64,000 nt of DNA from Garcia nutans (GCA_947685225.1 CANTUV010000037.1:32879001-32943000); one strand, 5' to 3'; counted from the first letter of the stretch, positions 1 to 11,783 are shown. Made by a program: numbers and translations. Notes: generated by a model not told the origin, from the letters alone.

Positions 1-1130
1 TACACGGTAAATAAATAGTAAATTCAATTATTCAGTTTAATCATTCAAATGCTTGCATGTGTATAAATATTTTTACAGGAAGGGGGCAAAAAGAAGACAT
101 GTGCATAAAAATTAGCCAAACTTTTTGAAATCAAAAAATTATTAGCTCGAGTCCAGAACTCAAATTTTCCTTAGGTCCAGAACCTAGAATCTCTTCTAAG
201 TCCAGAACTTTGCTAGAGTCCAGAACCCAAATTACCCGTAGGTTCAGAACCTAGAATCTCTTTTAAGTCTAGAACTTAGCTCGGGTTCAGAACCCAAATT
301 TTCCTTAGGTCCAGAACCTAGAATCTCTTCTAATTCTATAACTTAGCTTGGGTCCAGAACCCAAATTTTCCTTAGGTCCAAAACCTAGAATCTCTTCTAA
401 GTCCAGAACTTAGCTCGGGTCCAGAACGCGAATTATCCTTAGGTCCATAACCTAGAATCTTTTCTAAGTCGAGAACTTAGCTCGGGTCCAGAACCCAAAT
501 TACCCTTAGGTCCAGAACCTAGAATCTCTTATAAGCCTAGAACTTAGCTCGGGTCCAGAACCCAAATTTTCCTTAGGTCCAGAACCTAGAATCTCTTCTA
601 AGTCCAGAACTTAGGTCGGGTCCAGAACTCAAATTACCCTTAGGTCCAAAACCTAGAATCTCTTCTAAGTCCAGAACTTAGCTCGAGTCCAGAACCCAAA
701 TTTTCCTTAGGTCCATAACCTAGAATCTCTTTTAAGTCCAGAACTTAGCTTGGGTCCAGAACCCAAATTTTTCTTAGGTCTAGAACCTAGAATCTCTTCT
801 AAATCTAGAACTTAGCTCGGGGCCAGAACCCAAATTACCCTTAGGTCCAAAACCTAGAATCTCTTCTAAGTCCAGAAATTAGCTCGGATCCAGAACCCAA
901 ATTATCCTTAGGTCCAGAACCTAAAATCTTTTCTAAGTCCAAAACTTAGCTCGGGTCTAGAACCCAAATTACCCTTAGGTCCAAAACCTAAAATTACACT
1001 TAGGTCCAGAACCTAAAATTATCCTTAAGTCCAAAACTTGAACCGGGTCCAGAACCCAAAACCTAAGCCATCTCAAAAATTAAGTCATATTGCTTTTCAC
1101 TCTCTTTTACTAAAGTCTTAGATCATTCAA
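1..1130 (+). mobile_element. 3' internal region of a forward Tat-like element (upstream of LTR A1)
   Basis: No protein-coding potential is visible. The first 150 bases resemble, in reverse complement, 13930-14080 inside element C, which places both in the segment between pol and the 3' LTR of one family. The rest is a tandem array ending just before a polypurine-like tract and an LTR start. The element's body lies outside the window to the left. Confidence 0.7.
144..1066. repeat. Tandem array, about 67-bp unit, roughly 13 copies
   Basis: A unit of about 67 bp repeats along this stretch. Each unit contains three spaced copies of the word GTCCAGAAC (sub-spacings about 24, 25 and 18 bp), joined by CTTAGG, CTAGAATCTCTTCTAAG and TTAGCTCGG words. 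Copies differ by scattered substitutions. Tandem repeats in the hypervariable 3' untranslated region are a known trait of Tat-lineage elements, and the position just before the PPT fits. Confidence 0.9.
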
Positions 1131-1143
1131 GCAGGCGGCAAAC
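1131..1143 (+). promoter_or_regulatory. Polypurine-like tract (PPT) before LTR A1
   Basis: GCAGGCGGCAAAC directly precedes the LTR start TGTAGACCC. The same tract in cleaner form (GCAGGGGGCAAAC on the minus strand) precedes the LTRs at 13672 and, with small changes, at 9211. This fixes the orientation of the family: the PPT primes plus-strand DNA just before the 3' LTR. Confidence 0.75.
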
Positions 1144-1536
1144 TGTAGACCCTTAATTTTTGACCTAGTCCGGTCCAATATATTTTAATTAGTCCAGAAT
1201 AATTTTTGTGTTGTCCAATATATTTTAATTAGTCCAAAATAATTTTTATTATCTTAATTAAAAAATTTTCACTTTAGTATCTAATTTTTATTAATAAAAA
1301 ATAAAAAATAAACAAATAAAAAAAATCAGCGACCGAAAAGAGCTACGGCGAAATGGCCCGCAGGCCAATTCTCGCCCAGGTTTTTTGCCAGTGCAATTTT
1401 TCCGCAGCAGTTTTTTTTGCCAGCGAAATTTTTTCGACGAAATTTTTTTTTAAACCTAATACAATTAGGTTTCGATTTCCTTTTCTTAATTAATGTTATA
1501 TTCCATGAATAACTAAACTTAACCATAAAAATCGTC

Positions 1537-1544
1537 TATAAATA
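1537..1544 (+). promoter_or_regulatory. TATA-like box of Tat LTR A1
   Basis: TATAAATA occurs about 390 bp into the LTR. The same word sits at the comparable place in other copies: 4622-4629, 41375-41382 and, on the minus strand, 13228-13235 and 54359-54366. Position conservation across diverged copies supports a core promoter. The transcription start is not known. Confidence 0.6.
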
Positions 1545-3324
1545 AGATCAAAAGCAACACAAAAAGAGGAAAAATTGGATGGAAAATTGAAAATGAAAAT
1601 TTTGGAGGAGAAATTGAGACCGAAATTGAGGAGGAAAACCTTGAATCATTTGGACTTTTTTTTAAAGAGAAAACAAGCAATTCAATCCATCAAAGGCAGC
1701 AAAGCTTGTCTTTATTCTTGTTCATCCAAGAAATAATTTTTGGTGGAACCAACGAACGGAGGTTTGAATCTCTAATTTCTTTTTATTTTCTTACAGTAGC
1801 TTTGTTTCTTTGATTCTTAAGATTATACATGCAAAACCTTGATTTATAAACACATAGCAACATTGATCTTCGTTTCAATAACATAAACACTTTTCTATTT
1901 CTAAATACCTTTAAAACCCTAATTCGTTTCTTTTGTTTTCCAAAAAATCTTAAAATAATTTTCTGTTTCTTCTAAACTCTAAGAACCCTAAATTTATTTC
2001 TTCTATGTCCCAAAAGACCTTAATTTGTTACTTTTATGTTTCCAAAAAACCTTAAACCGTTTTGCTTATTCCCAAAAACTTTATAAAACTCTAAACTGTT
2101 TTCACAAATCTTAAAACCAAATATATTTTCCAAGACACCAAAAACCCTAAATAGTTTTATTAATTCCCGAAACCCTAAACTCTATTCCAAAAGTCAGTAG
2201 CCTTATTTTCTTAAACATTAAAAGCTTTAACCCTAATTAATCCTTCTTTCCAAAATCACACAGTAAGCATTATTCTTTTAAAAATAACACTAGTTTCTTC
2301 CAATTTCAAAACCCTATTTTTTAAAATCTTAAACCCTAAATCTTAATTTTCAACACTGAAACCTATAATCCTAGAAGTTAATTTTCAAAATCTTCTTGAC
2401 CCCCGCCCGCTAACTGGCTAGCGGGACCGCCGTATGGGTTCGGGTCATTATTTATTTATGCATTATAAATCTTTATTTTTTACTTCCATTACTATGATTA
2501 TTCAAAATACAAACAGTAAACCCAAAACAAATTAATCTAAAACTTAAATTTTCCTAATTTCATAATTTTACCCCTTAAATCCTAATTTGATCAATCAAAG
2601 AACCTTACTAATCTCTTAAATTATAAAACTTTAATCCATTTCAATTCCTTTAAAACTCACAGTAGCTCAAACCCATAAATTCCAAAACCCTAAACACATT
2701 AAATAAAGAATCTTAAATAGAAATAGTAGCCCTAATTTGAATCTTTATTTGCTTTATTTGATTTTATATTTGATTTATTTTATATGCTTTAATTTATTTA
2801 AGTTCAATGCTTGGTTCATTTAGTTTATCATGGATGGATGTTTATGTTCTATTGATGTTTAATATCTTTGATTAATGATTTATTTATGATGAATGGTTAT
2901 TTACTTTTATCGATTTATTTAGATTTCCAAATGTTGTAAGAGGTATGTTTCCACTTGGTGGGTACCTCATTAGTTAAATATCATGTAATTTAATGTTTTT
3001 CTATTTTAGAAGCAATGTAAAGGACATGTTTCTACCTTTCGGTGGCTGTCCTATTTAAGCATGGATTATGTAAGGGCATGTTTCCATCTTTGGATGGGTG
3101 TCCATTTATTTGTTTTGCTTGGACATTGTTTTGATTTTCAATATATTGATGCTTTATTTTAATTATTATGTGTAATATGGATAATATTATTATATTTAAG
3201 AATTTTATAATATTCAAACCTGTAAATGAGGCCGGTTCCAATGAATCGGGCGTTGTGGGGGTGCTGGGCCATTTCTCACCTTCCCCACACGTACCCAACT
3301 TTTCGAACCCATTATGGGGTTGGG

Positions 3325-3409
3325 GATTCCTTAGGAATCGAGTCATTCACCCCTTTCTTTTTCTCGGCCCATCCGGGTGGCGACTCCATTTTCTCCGGAC
3401 TTAGGTCCG
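3325..3409 (+). other. Two short inverted repeats near the Tat LTR 3' end
   Basis: GATTCC-TTA-GGAATC (3325-3339) and CGGAC-TTAG-GTCCG (3396-3409) are perfect hairpins about 85-170 bp before the LTR end. In other copies the second hairpin has GGGC/GCCC arms (6302-6313 and 11869-11880) or GGGT/ACCC arms (7399-7410), so both arms change together. Confidence 0.7.
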
Positions 3410-3493
3410 TGTTCTCTAAGGCCCCGAGCCTAAACAGTGCCGAAGTTGCAAGAACCATTTCACCGAGAGTTGGGACAAAAATCCCCGCTCATA

Positions 3494-3810
3494 AAACCAA
3501 CGAGAACACCTTAGCTGATCACCTAGGTTTGTGAGTCAATGAAACCACTGTAAGTATTACTCATACATATCATGCATACATGAGCATATCACACTACATT
3601 TTCTTTGTCAAAAGTAAGCAGCAATACTCCATGAAGCAAACATGAAGTGGGAATGGAATTAGGGGCATGGAAGGCCCCATTGCTTAAGGAAGCTCCAGTC
3701 ATTTGTGAAAGAAGAAATATAAGCTTGTGTGAAGAGCCAAATAAGACAAACATCAACCAAAGCCGCATGGAAAAAATCATGGGTTTAAAGGGAGCAAGAA
3801 TATATAGGTA
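3494..3810 (+). mobile_element. Tat-like internal segment between LTR A1 and LTR A2
   Basis: A non-coding stretch. About 3530-3640 is similar in reverse complement to about 10490-10620 of element B, so it is shared internal sequence of this family rather than host DNA. No PBS is seen next to LTR A1, which argues that A1 and A2 are not a normal 5'/3' LTR pair. Confidence 0.6.
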
Positions 3811-4418
3811 TCTCGGGTCTAAGAACCCAAATTCAATCTAGTCTTGGGTCTAAGTATCCAATCTTAGGTCTAAGTACCCAGTCTCGGGTCTAAGTATCCA
3901 AATTTAACTCATACTCAGGTCCATGTACCCAAATCAACTCCAGTCTCGGGTCCAAGTACCTAAATCTAATTCAATCTCGGGTCTAAGTACCCAAACTCAA
4001 TCCAATCTCTGGTCCAAGTACCCAAATCCAATTCAGTCTCGGGTCTAAGTACCCAAATCAAATTCAATCCAAAAACCCAAATTCAAACCAGTCTCGGGTC
4101 CAAGTACCCAATCTCGAGTCCAAGCACCCAAATTCAATTTAGTCTCGGGTCCAAGTGCCAGTTACGGGTCCAAGTACCCAAATCAAATTCAATCTTGGGT
4201 CCTAGTACCGAATCTTGGGTCCAAGTATCTAATTTAATCTCGGGTCCAAGTACCTAATCTAATCTTGGGTCCAAGTACCCAATCTCGAGTCCAAGTACTT
4301 AAATCCAATTCAGTCTCGGGTCCAAGTACCCAGTCTCGGGTCCAAGTACCCAAATTTAATTCAGTCTCGGGTCCAAGTGCCCAAATCAAATTCAATCTTG
4401 GGTCTAAGTACCAAATAT
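3811..4418. repeat. Tandem array, about 30-bp unit
   Basis: A unit of the form CGGGTCCAAGTACCCAAAT followed by TTCAATT-CAGTCT repeats with variable length (roughly 20 copies). It differs from the 67-bp array at 144-1066 but uses related words (CGGGTCC..., CCCAAAT), so it looks like a separate expansion in the same 3' UTR position. Confidence 0.85.
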
Positions 4419-6398
4419 AAGCTAATTCATCGCATTGTTTTCTGCGGCGAACTGGCTAGCCCGCACCCAGAGCCCGTAGTAATTTTTTTGCAGTACACTT
4501 TTTGCATGCCCGGCCCGCTCGCGATTTTGCCAAAACCCTATCCTACTTTGTTTTTTAATTTTTATTTCCTCAAAGGTTTTTATTTTTTTAGCCAATTAGG
4601 ATTAGGTTTATTATTTTTTCTTATAAATACCACATTAAAGACACATAATGGAGGATATCTAAAATATTTTATTGGACTTTGGACTTTTGAATTTTTTTAG
4701 CCAAACAAGAGAACCTTGAAGGAGCAAGAGGTAGTGAGGAAGCAACAACAACCCATCAAAGGCACTCCACACTGTTTTTATTATTATTCAACCAGAATTC
4801 AAAGATTGTGGTGGAACCAACAACGAAGGTTTAAATCTCTATTTCTTTACTCATCTTTACAGTAGCTTCATCATTCAAATTGGATTAATTGTTTAAACGT
4901 AAAATAGATGATCAATTGTTCTACTTACCATCCAAACTCTATTTGAAAACCCTAAAAACTTTTTAGCAAAATCCTAAAATCTTAATACTCGTAAAACTAA
5001 CTTTTGAAATTTAAAACCATAATCATACTTTTCTAAAACCAAAAAACAATAATATTTTTTTCTAAAACCCTAACCAAATCTATTTTTCTGAGATTCATAG
5101 TAGCCTTTTTTTTTAAGCATCAAAAGCTTTAACGTTAATTAATTCTTCTTTCCAAAATCACACAGTAAGCATTATTCTTTTAAAAATAACATTAATTCCT
5201 TAAAATCTCAGAATCCTATTTTCTAAATCTTAGCCCTAAAATCTTAATTTTCAACACTAAAACCTACAACTCTAAAAGCTAGTTTTCAAAATCTTCCGGG
5301 GCACTGCCCCCGACCCAGCAAGGGGCACTGCCTCCTTGACCCCTGCTCGCTAATTGGCTAGTAGGTTCACCGTATGGGCTCATCGAAGGGGTCAATATTT
5401 ATTTATGTATTAGACGTCTTTATATTTAACTTCCTTTATTATGATTATTCAAAATATAGTAGCTTTATTCAAAATACAAACCTAAATCCTAATTTGTTCA
5501 AACCATAATCTCAATTAATTCTATTTTCCAAATCATCACAGTAACTTGTTCCTTTCAAATATCTAAAGATTTTATTTTATTTTCATAAGCTTCAATCTTA
5601 TTTACTTAAACCCTAATTGTTAAACATAAAACCCAAGAAACCCTAGGTTGATACACTTAAATTTGCATCTTTATTTGTTTCGTTATTAAATGAGTATTTA
5701 TTATATATTTTTATTAATGATTTATTTATATATTCAATTGATGTCTTTGATGAATAATTTATTTATGATGAATTGATGTTTACTTTTATTGATTTGTTTT
5801 TATTTTATTTATTTGATTTTATTTCAAAACTTTGTAAGAGGTATGTTTCCATTATTGGGTACATTATTAATTAATTTTCATGTAATTTAATTTATCTTCA
5901 TATTTTGGGATTAATGTAAAGGACACAATTCCATCTTTTGGTGGGTGTCCTATTTAGCTTTAGACGTGGACAATGTAAGGAGATGTTTCCATTCTCGGAT
6001 GGGTGTCCATTTATTTGCTTTGTTTGGACATTACTTTGATTTTACTATAATGACATTTTATTTTAATTGTTGCATGTAGTATGGATAATATTATTATATT
6101 TAAGAATTTTATAATATTAAGACATGCAAAGGAGGCCGGTTCTATTGAATCGGGCGTTGTGGGGGGTGCTAGGCCATTTCTCACCTTCCCTACACATACT
6201 AACTTTTCGAACCCATTAGGGGATTGGGGATTCCTTAGGAATCGAGTGATCCATCCCTTTCTTTTTTTCGGCCTATCCGGGTGACGACTCTATTTTTTTT
6301 TGGGCTTAGGCCCGTGTTCTCTAAGGCCCCGAGCCTGAAAAGTGTTGAAGTCACAAGAACCATTCCACCGGGCGTGGGAGCAAATATCCCCACTCACA
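4419..6398 (+). mobile_element. Tat-like LTR A2, 5'-truncated
   Basis: It aligns with LTR A1 from about 200 bp inside the LTR onward and ends CCCCACTCACA. The TGTAGACCC start and PPT are missing; the tandem array runs straight into LTR sequence. It carries TATAAATA at 4622-4629 and the hairpin GGGC-TTAG-GCCC at 6302-6313. Confidence 0.75.
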
Positions 6399-6959
6399 AC
6401 TAACCTCTTTCTTCTTCCTTCTTTGATTTCATATAGATATCTCCTTGTTAATCACTCTTAGAGAGGTTTACACGGTCAAATCTTGTGTTTTACTCACTTA
6501 ATCAAAGGTTTCTTAAGGTGATAAAGAGAGAAGATTGAAAGAAAAGGTGAAATGGGTGATTGAATGACATGGAAAATTCTAGAACTATATTTAAAGAAAA
6601 TAAGACCACAACAGTGGCATCCAAAAACCACGCTCATTGGTGACAGCTTAGCACCCTACACCACCTCAATCAAACCATTGCCACAACCGTGGCTCTCCAA
6701 TTTTCACGCTCGTGGGATCGAAACTATCATTGCCACTCCAAAGTCAGTTTCCTAAACAATCTGATCCATAAAGCCACAGTCATGGCCCCTCATTACCATG
6801 CCTGCAGGATCTAGATCATCACTGCTAGACATGAAAAACTCTTTAGATAGAATCAACACCAATGCCATAGTCGTGGCTCACTAACACCACGCCCGTGGAT
6901 TCCAAAATTACACTATTTCTCACTTAAATGTCTAGAAACCATAAATTTGGGATGTTACA
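6399..6959 (-). mobile_element. Tekay-type LTR fragment
   Basis: The stretch ends GGGATGTTACA, the minus-strand 5' end (TGTAACATCCC) typical of the Tekay-type LTRs here. The other end is lost at the junction with LTR A2. About 6600-6900 contains GC-rich self-complementary words such as GCCACAACCGTGGC and CCACGCCCGTGG, the counterpart of the palindrome arrays of related LTRs. Confidence 0.6.
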
Positions 6960-7313
6960 CACTTCCACTCAGGCACTGATAATGGTTATAACAACTCTGA
7001 AGGAACCTGATGCCTAGCCTGAATTCTTTGACATGTGTGACATTTGGATACAAATCCTGCTATGTCCTTCTTCATGCCAATCCACCAATAATGTTGATTC
7101 AAATCTTGATACATCTTGGTATATCAAGTTTGCATAGCATAAGGTGACTGGTGTGCTTCCTCTATTATCTTCTTTTTCAATTTAGCATCATTAGGAACAC
7201 ATAATCGATCCCTACACCATTAGTTGCCATCATCTCTAATGTGGAAATACTTACTCTCCCCCTTATGACAATCCTTAATAATCTTTTGAAATTTCACATC
7301 TGCCTTATGTGCC
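6960..7313 (-). pseudogene. Tekay integrase remnant
   Basis: Nucleotide similarity to 25090-25440 (integrase N-terminal region of element H) is clear over the whole segment, including the stretch encoding the HHCC zinc-binding region. It has frame breaks and no long ORF. It is cut on the right by insertion of element B, whose left TSD would be GTGCC (7309-7313). On the left it abuts an LTR terminus, so either the integrase C-terminus and chromodomain were deleted or an LTR was inserted here. Confidence 0.75.
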
Positions 7314-9211
7314 TGTGAGATGGGATTTTTGCTCCCACTTCCATGTGAAATGGTTCTTCCAACTTCGGCATTGTTAGGCTCAGAGCCTTAAGGAATATGG
7401 GTCTAAACCCAAAGAAAATGGAGCCGGCACCCGGATGGGCTAGATGGCTCGATTCCTAAGGGATCCCCAACCCCCTAATGAGCTTGGAAAGTTGGGTACA
7501 CATGAGGAAGGTGAGAATGACCCAACATCCCCATAACACCCAGTTCATTAGAACCAACCTCCTTTTTATGTCTAAATATTGTTAAATTCTTAAATATTAT
7601 GATATTATCCATACTAAATATTATGATATTATCCATACTACATGGAATTATTAATAAAATGGATCCATAAAATAAGATAAAATAGTACATCACAAGACAA
7701 CGTGGGTATCCATCCTTAGATGGAAACATACCTTTACAATCCTTAAATGTTCATATAAATAAATAAAATAGGACACCCAACAATTTGTGGAAACGTGTCC
7801 ATTACAATAGTTCAAAAGTCCATAAAAAAATTCAATAACAAACTAAATAAAAAAAGATACCCACATAGTGTGGAAACATTCCTTTTAAAATCCTTAAAAT
7901 CCAAATAAAAATTGTAATTTCGTTCAACCATTCATAGCAAAACAAACAATCCAAACATATAGTTTAATCATCACAAAAATAATAAATTAGAGTTTAATAA
8001 AAGGAATTAAAGTAAGCTACAAAGAATTATATTCCAAAAATAAATATTAACCCCATTGATGAGGGACAGTATACGGCGGTCCCGCTAGCTGGTAAATGGA
8101 TGGAGGTCAAGGGGGCAATGCCCCCGAAAGGTAGACGGTTTACATGATATGGTTTTATTAGAAAATTAGGGTTTCTCTTAAACTAGGATTTTATATTTAT
8201 ACAAATTAGGATTTTTCATAAACTAGGGTTTTACATGTAAATTAGGGTTTTAAAATTAGAACTAGGGTTTTGAATGGAAATTAGAGTTTTTAGAAGACTA
8301 GGCTACTGTTTTGGTTTTAGGAAAACAAAGCTAAACAAAGCTACTGTTTTGGTTTTAGGAAAATAAAGCTAGTACTTTAGGGTTTTGAAAACAAAGCTAC
8401 TTGTGACCGATTATTATTGCTACTGTGATATTAAGAAGCTACTTTGATATTTAAGTAAGAGCTAAAAAAAACTACCATGGATAAAGTAGTTTACTAGACA
8501 TAAACTAATTGTTGGACTAAAAAGAAGCTACTAGATGTTCTATAAAAAATCAAATACAATTCAACTAAATAAACAATAATGTAGTTACTGTGAATCTAAA
8601 ACAGACTAATAAAAGATTTCAAACCTCCATTTATTGGTTCCATTGATATTTCACGTTGATCCAAGCTTTATATTTGTACTAATTATAGAATGTCGGTTGA
8701 ACAAGACAAAGACAATATGCTACTGCCTTTGTTTATGGCTTATTAACACACTATGTGTTTTATGGTTGTTGCCTAACTCTCTGTCTTTTAACTGTGGCTG
8801 CTAGGGTTTAGTGATCAATCCTCTCTCCTCCTTTTTTCTCTGCCTTTTATTATATATTTTATAGGCAAAATAATGACTTAACCCTAAACCTAATCTATTA
8901 ATCCATGCTTGAACCAAAATCTAGTTTGATTAGGAAATTAGAGTTGCTTGGCCAAAATCTTTTAAAATTAGGACTTATGTCAAGCTGGGGTGTCCAAGTA
9001 GACATGAACATTAAGCTCATGTTGACTGACTCAAACTGAACCTTAATTTTTTACCTTTCATCCCAAAATCCTTCATAAATTAAATTCAGGCTTTTATGAA
9101 TTGGACTAATTAAATTTTAAGCCTTTTAAATTATGTTTAGACTCTTCTAAAAAAATAATGGATCAGGTTAAGCCTTTTAAATTTAATTCGTGCCAAATTT
9201 AAGGGTCTACA
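7314..9211 (-). mobile_element. 3' LTR of Tat-like element B
   Basis: On the plus strand it runs from TGTGAGATGGGATTTTTGC to AAGGGTCTACA, i.e. the reverse complement of TGTAGACCC...CTCACA. Length is 1898 bp. It is followed at 9212 by a minus-strand PPT (GTTTGCCCCCTACTTG on plus). The GGGT-CTAA-ACCC hairpin lies at 7399-7410. TTAGGGTTT words cluster at about 8160-8400. Confidence 0.88.
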
Positions 9212-11778
9212 GTTTGCCCCCTACTTGAACTATCTGAGACTTCAGTAGAAGAGAGTGAAAAGCAACATGACTGGATGGGTTCAGGACCTGGGATTAGAAT
9301 TTTGGGTTCTAGACCCAGATTAAGTTATAGACTCCAAAATAATTTAGGCTCTGTACACGGATGGTTTGGGTACTCGACCCGAGACTTGATTGGGTTCTAG
9401 ACCCAAGATTGAATTGGGTTTTGGACCCCAAAATGGATTGGGTTCTTAACCTGAAGTTTAATTTGGGTTCTCGACGATGCTAGATTTTGGGTTGTCGAAT
9501 TGAGACTCGTTGGGTTCTTGACCTGAGACTGGATTCAACCGACCTTCTATTAGTTGAGAGTTCTGGCCTTCTTCTAGCCAAACAATTTTAGCTCTTCTAA
9601 CTAGACTAACCTTCTATCAGTTGAGGCTTCTAGCTTTCTTCTAGCAAAAAAATTTTAGCTCTTCTAGCTAAACTAACCTTTTATCAGTTGAGAGTGTGGA
9701 CTTTCTTCTAGCCACCTGTTCTATTCTTCAATGGATTGTGCTTACTTTCTATCATCTGAGAGTTTCGTCTTTCTTCTAGTTGTTGTTCCATCCTTCAATG
9801 GGTTGACTTAAGCTCTCCTAGCTGGACTAACCTTCTATCATTTGGGAGTTTTGGTCTTCTTCTAGCTAATTATTCTTCAATGGATTGTGGGTCCTCACCC
9901 TTCAAAATGGATCTTCATCCTTGGAAATTGGGTCTTCACCCTTCAAATTAGATCTTCATCCTTTGGACATCTAGTCTTCACCATTCAAAATGGATCTTCA
10001 TCCTTGGACATTGGGTCTTCACCCTTTAAAATATATCTTCATCCTTGGACATCGGATCCTCACCCTTCAAAATGGATCTTCATCCTTGGACATCTATCCT
10101 GCATTGACTTCAGCTCTTCTAGATGGATTAATCTTTTATCTTTTGCATCTTCATTCTTTTGGGCTTCTTACTTTCTTTTTTTTTCTTTTTGTTCTTCCTT
10201 TTGCACTTTTGTAGAAAATTTAGCTATTCTGTCATTTTAGTCGTCATATCCTCTCTTTGCCCCCCCCCCCCCCCCCCCGCATGGCAAAACATTGAAGGGG
10301 AGTCTAAAAATATTACATATATGAATTCAAAATTTGACAAAGATAAGTTATTGCCCCTGTGTAGGCTCAAACCAATGCAGGCTCTGACTGATGTTTATAT
10401 TTTGTCTGGTTCTTTGCATAAGCAAGCATCTTCTCTTTCTTTTTACATTGGCCTTTTCATGTCCCCCTGATTCCATATATGCTTCATACTTGCTTATTAT
10501 TGTTTACTTTGATAAAGAATCGGCAATGCAAGACAAAAAAAATGCAGTGTGACAAGCTCATGTATGCATGATATGCATGGGTGATACTATAGTGGTTCCA
10601 CTGACTCACAGACTGAGGTTTTCTTTTGAAGTGCCCCCATGCATTCCTTCCAGATACTCAATCAGGTCTTTCATTGGAATGGCAGAAGACTTCATATTTA
10701 TGGCTTTTATCTTCAAGATGTTGAAAACATGAGTGGTAAGGCCTAAGCAGCATAGTCAGAGATACATCCACTATGATTCAATACGTCAGTTGGTAGTTTC
10801 TCCATAACCTTGGGAATAATCATTTATTTTATCCAATGTGTCGTTTGAGGTTCGACGGTTCAACATACTTCCCTTAACTTGAAGGCTTTGTAATGAAAAA
10901 AACACATTTTTTTAAATCTTAAAATCATATTTTGGCTTTGTCAAATTAGTGTCATTATACCACAGGACTCGATTTTTCCAAATTAACATATCTATAACAT
11001 GACAACCCTAGTTATCATACTAAACACAGGAATCATTTCTATTTAAGCAAGAACTATTAAACTTCAGATGGGCACATACACATTACTTGGCCAAAAGTCT
11101 CATTGAGTTTAAATATCGTCTATCTCATATGCATGCATATTCAAACTATCTCCATTAATAGACTCTACTTACCAAGAGAAATCAACATGTCTTTAATAGG
11201 CTTGAAATGGGGTCTATAAGGGATATGGGTTAAGTAAAGGCTATTTTTAAATTGGAGCTGATGTGATACTGCTGACAAATCCTCACACTACAAACTTTCT
11301 GCTAGAACTATAGATAGTTGGAAACATTAAACTCTAGACTCCATTTCCACCTTTCAAACATCTTATTTTCTAGTTTCATGAATATAGCTTGAATATCCTT
11401 CCATCATTGGTAGAATTCTTGATCTTTTCCTTTTGCTAAAAACTCAGGACCATTATCTTGTCCTTTTTCCCTTTGGAATATCAAGTTTCAAGACTTTTAA
11501 GATTGTGGACTTGGAGCAATGTTGGATGGTCTTTCTCTAACTTTATTTAGATCTTTGGTTAAGCTAGACCAATTAAAGTCAATCTGTCCTCATAAACTAA
11601 GTGGAAATCACTTGTTGCTTTAGGTAACAAGAACTCTGTTGGCTTTCTAAACCACCCTTTTTGGGTTTTATTTTCTTTTTCTCTTCTTTTCTTTTTGTTT
11701 TCTTTTCTTTTTTTCTTTTTTTCTTTTTTTCCTTTTTTTCTTTCTTTTCATCCTAGCTCTAAGAAAGTTGTCTTATAT
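9212..11778 (-). mobile_element. 3' internal region of Tat-like element B
   Basis: Non-coding 3' region starting at the PPT. It holds three different tandem arrays (9270-10100), a 19-base C run at 10260-10278, and about 10490-10620 that matches A's internal segment at 3530-3640. From about 10640 to 11778 I see no recognisable coding or repeat signal except pyrimidine-rich tracts (11660-11750). The sequence resumes after element C at 54839. Confidence 0.65.
9270..10100. repeat. Three successive tandem arrays in the 3' UTR of element B
   Basis: 9270-9538: short units with GGGTTCTAGACCC and GACCCAAGA words. 9540-9880: longer units (around 100 bp) with CTTCTAGCTAAACTAACC and TTCTATCAGTTGAGAG words. 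9886-10100: about 41-bp units with ATGGATCTTCATCCTTGGAC and TTGGGTCTTCACCC words. Three unrelated arrays side by side fit the hypervariable 3' UTR of the Tat lineage. Confidence 0.85.
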
Positions 11779-11783
11779 GCACC

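Larger units (their letters stand above)
1144..3493 (+). mobile_element. Tat-like LTR A1
   Basis: The LTR starts TGTAGACCCTTAATTTTTGACC and ends in GGGACAAAAATCCCCGCTCA, matching the ends of five other LTR copies in this window. It is about 2.35 kb, longer than the roughly 1.9 kb copies of element C. No PBS follows, so it acts as a 3' LTR or is one link in an LTR-internal-LTR chain. It carries a TATA-like box, at least seven AAACCCTAA-type words, and two short hairpins close to its end. Confidence 0.85.

Noticed and set aside
1900..2740. Interstitial telomere repeat
   Set aside because: AAACCCTAA words are dispersed with other sequence between them and are never in TTTAGGG tandem.
3032..3534. 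ORFs on both strands near the Tat LTR end
   Set aside because: They lie in the GC-richer LTR terminus and recur in every LTR copy with different stops; no protein similarity seen.
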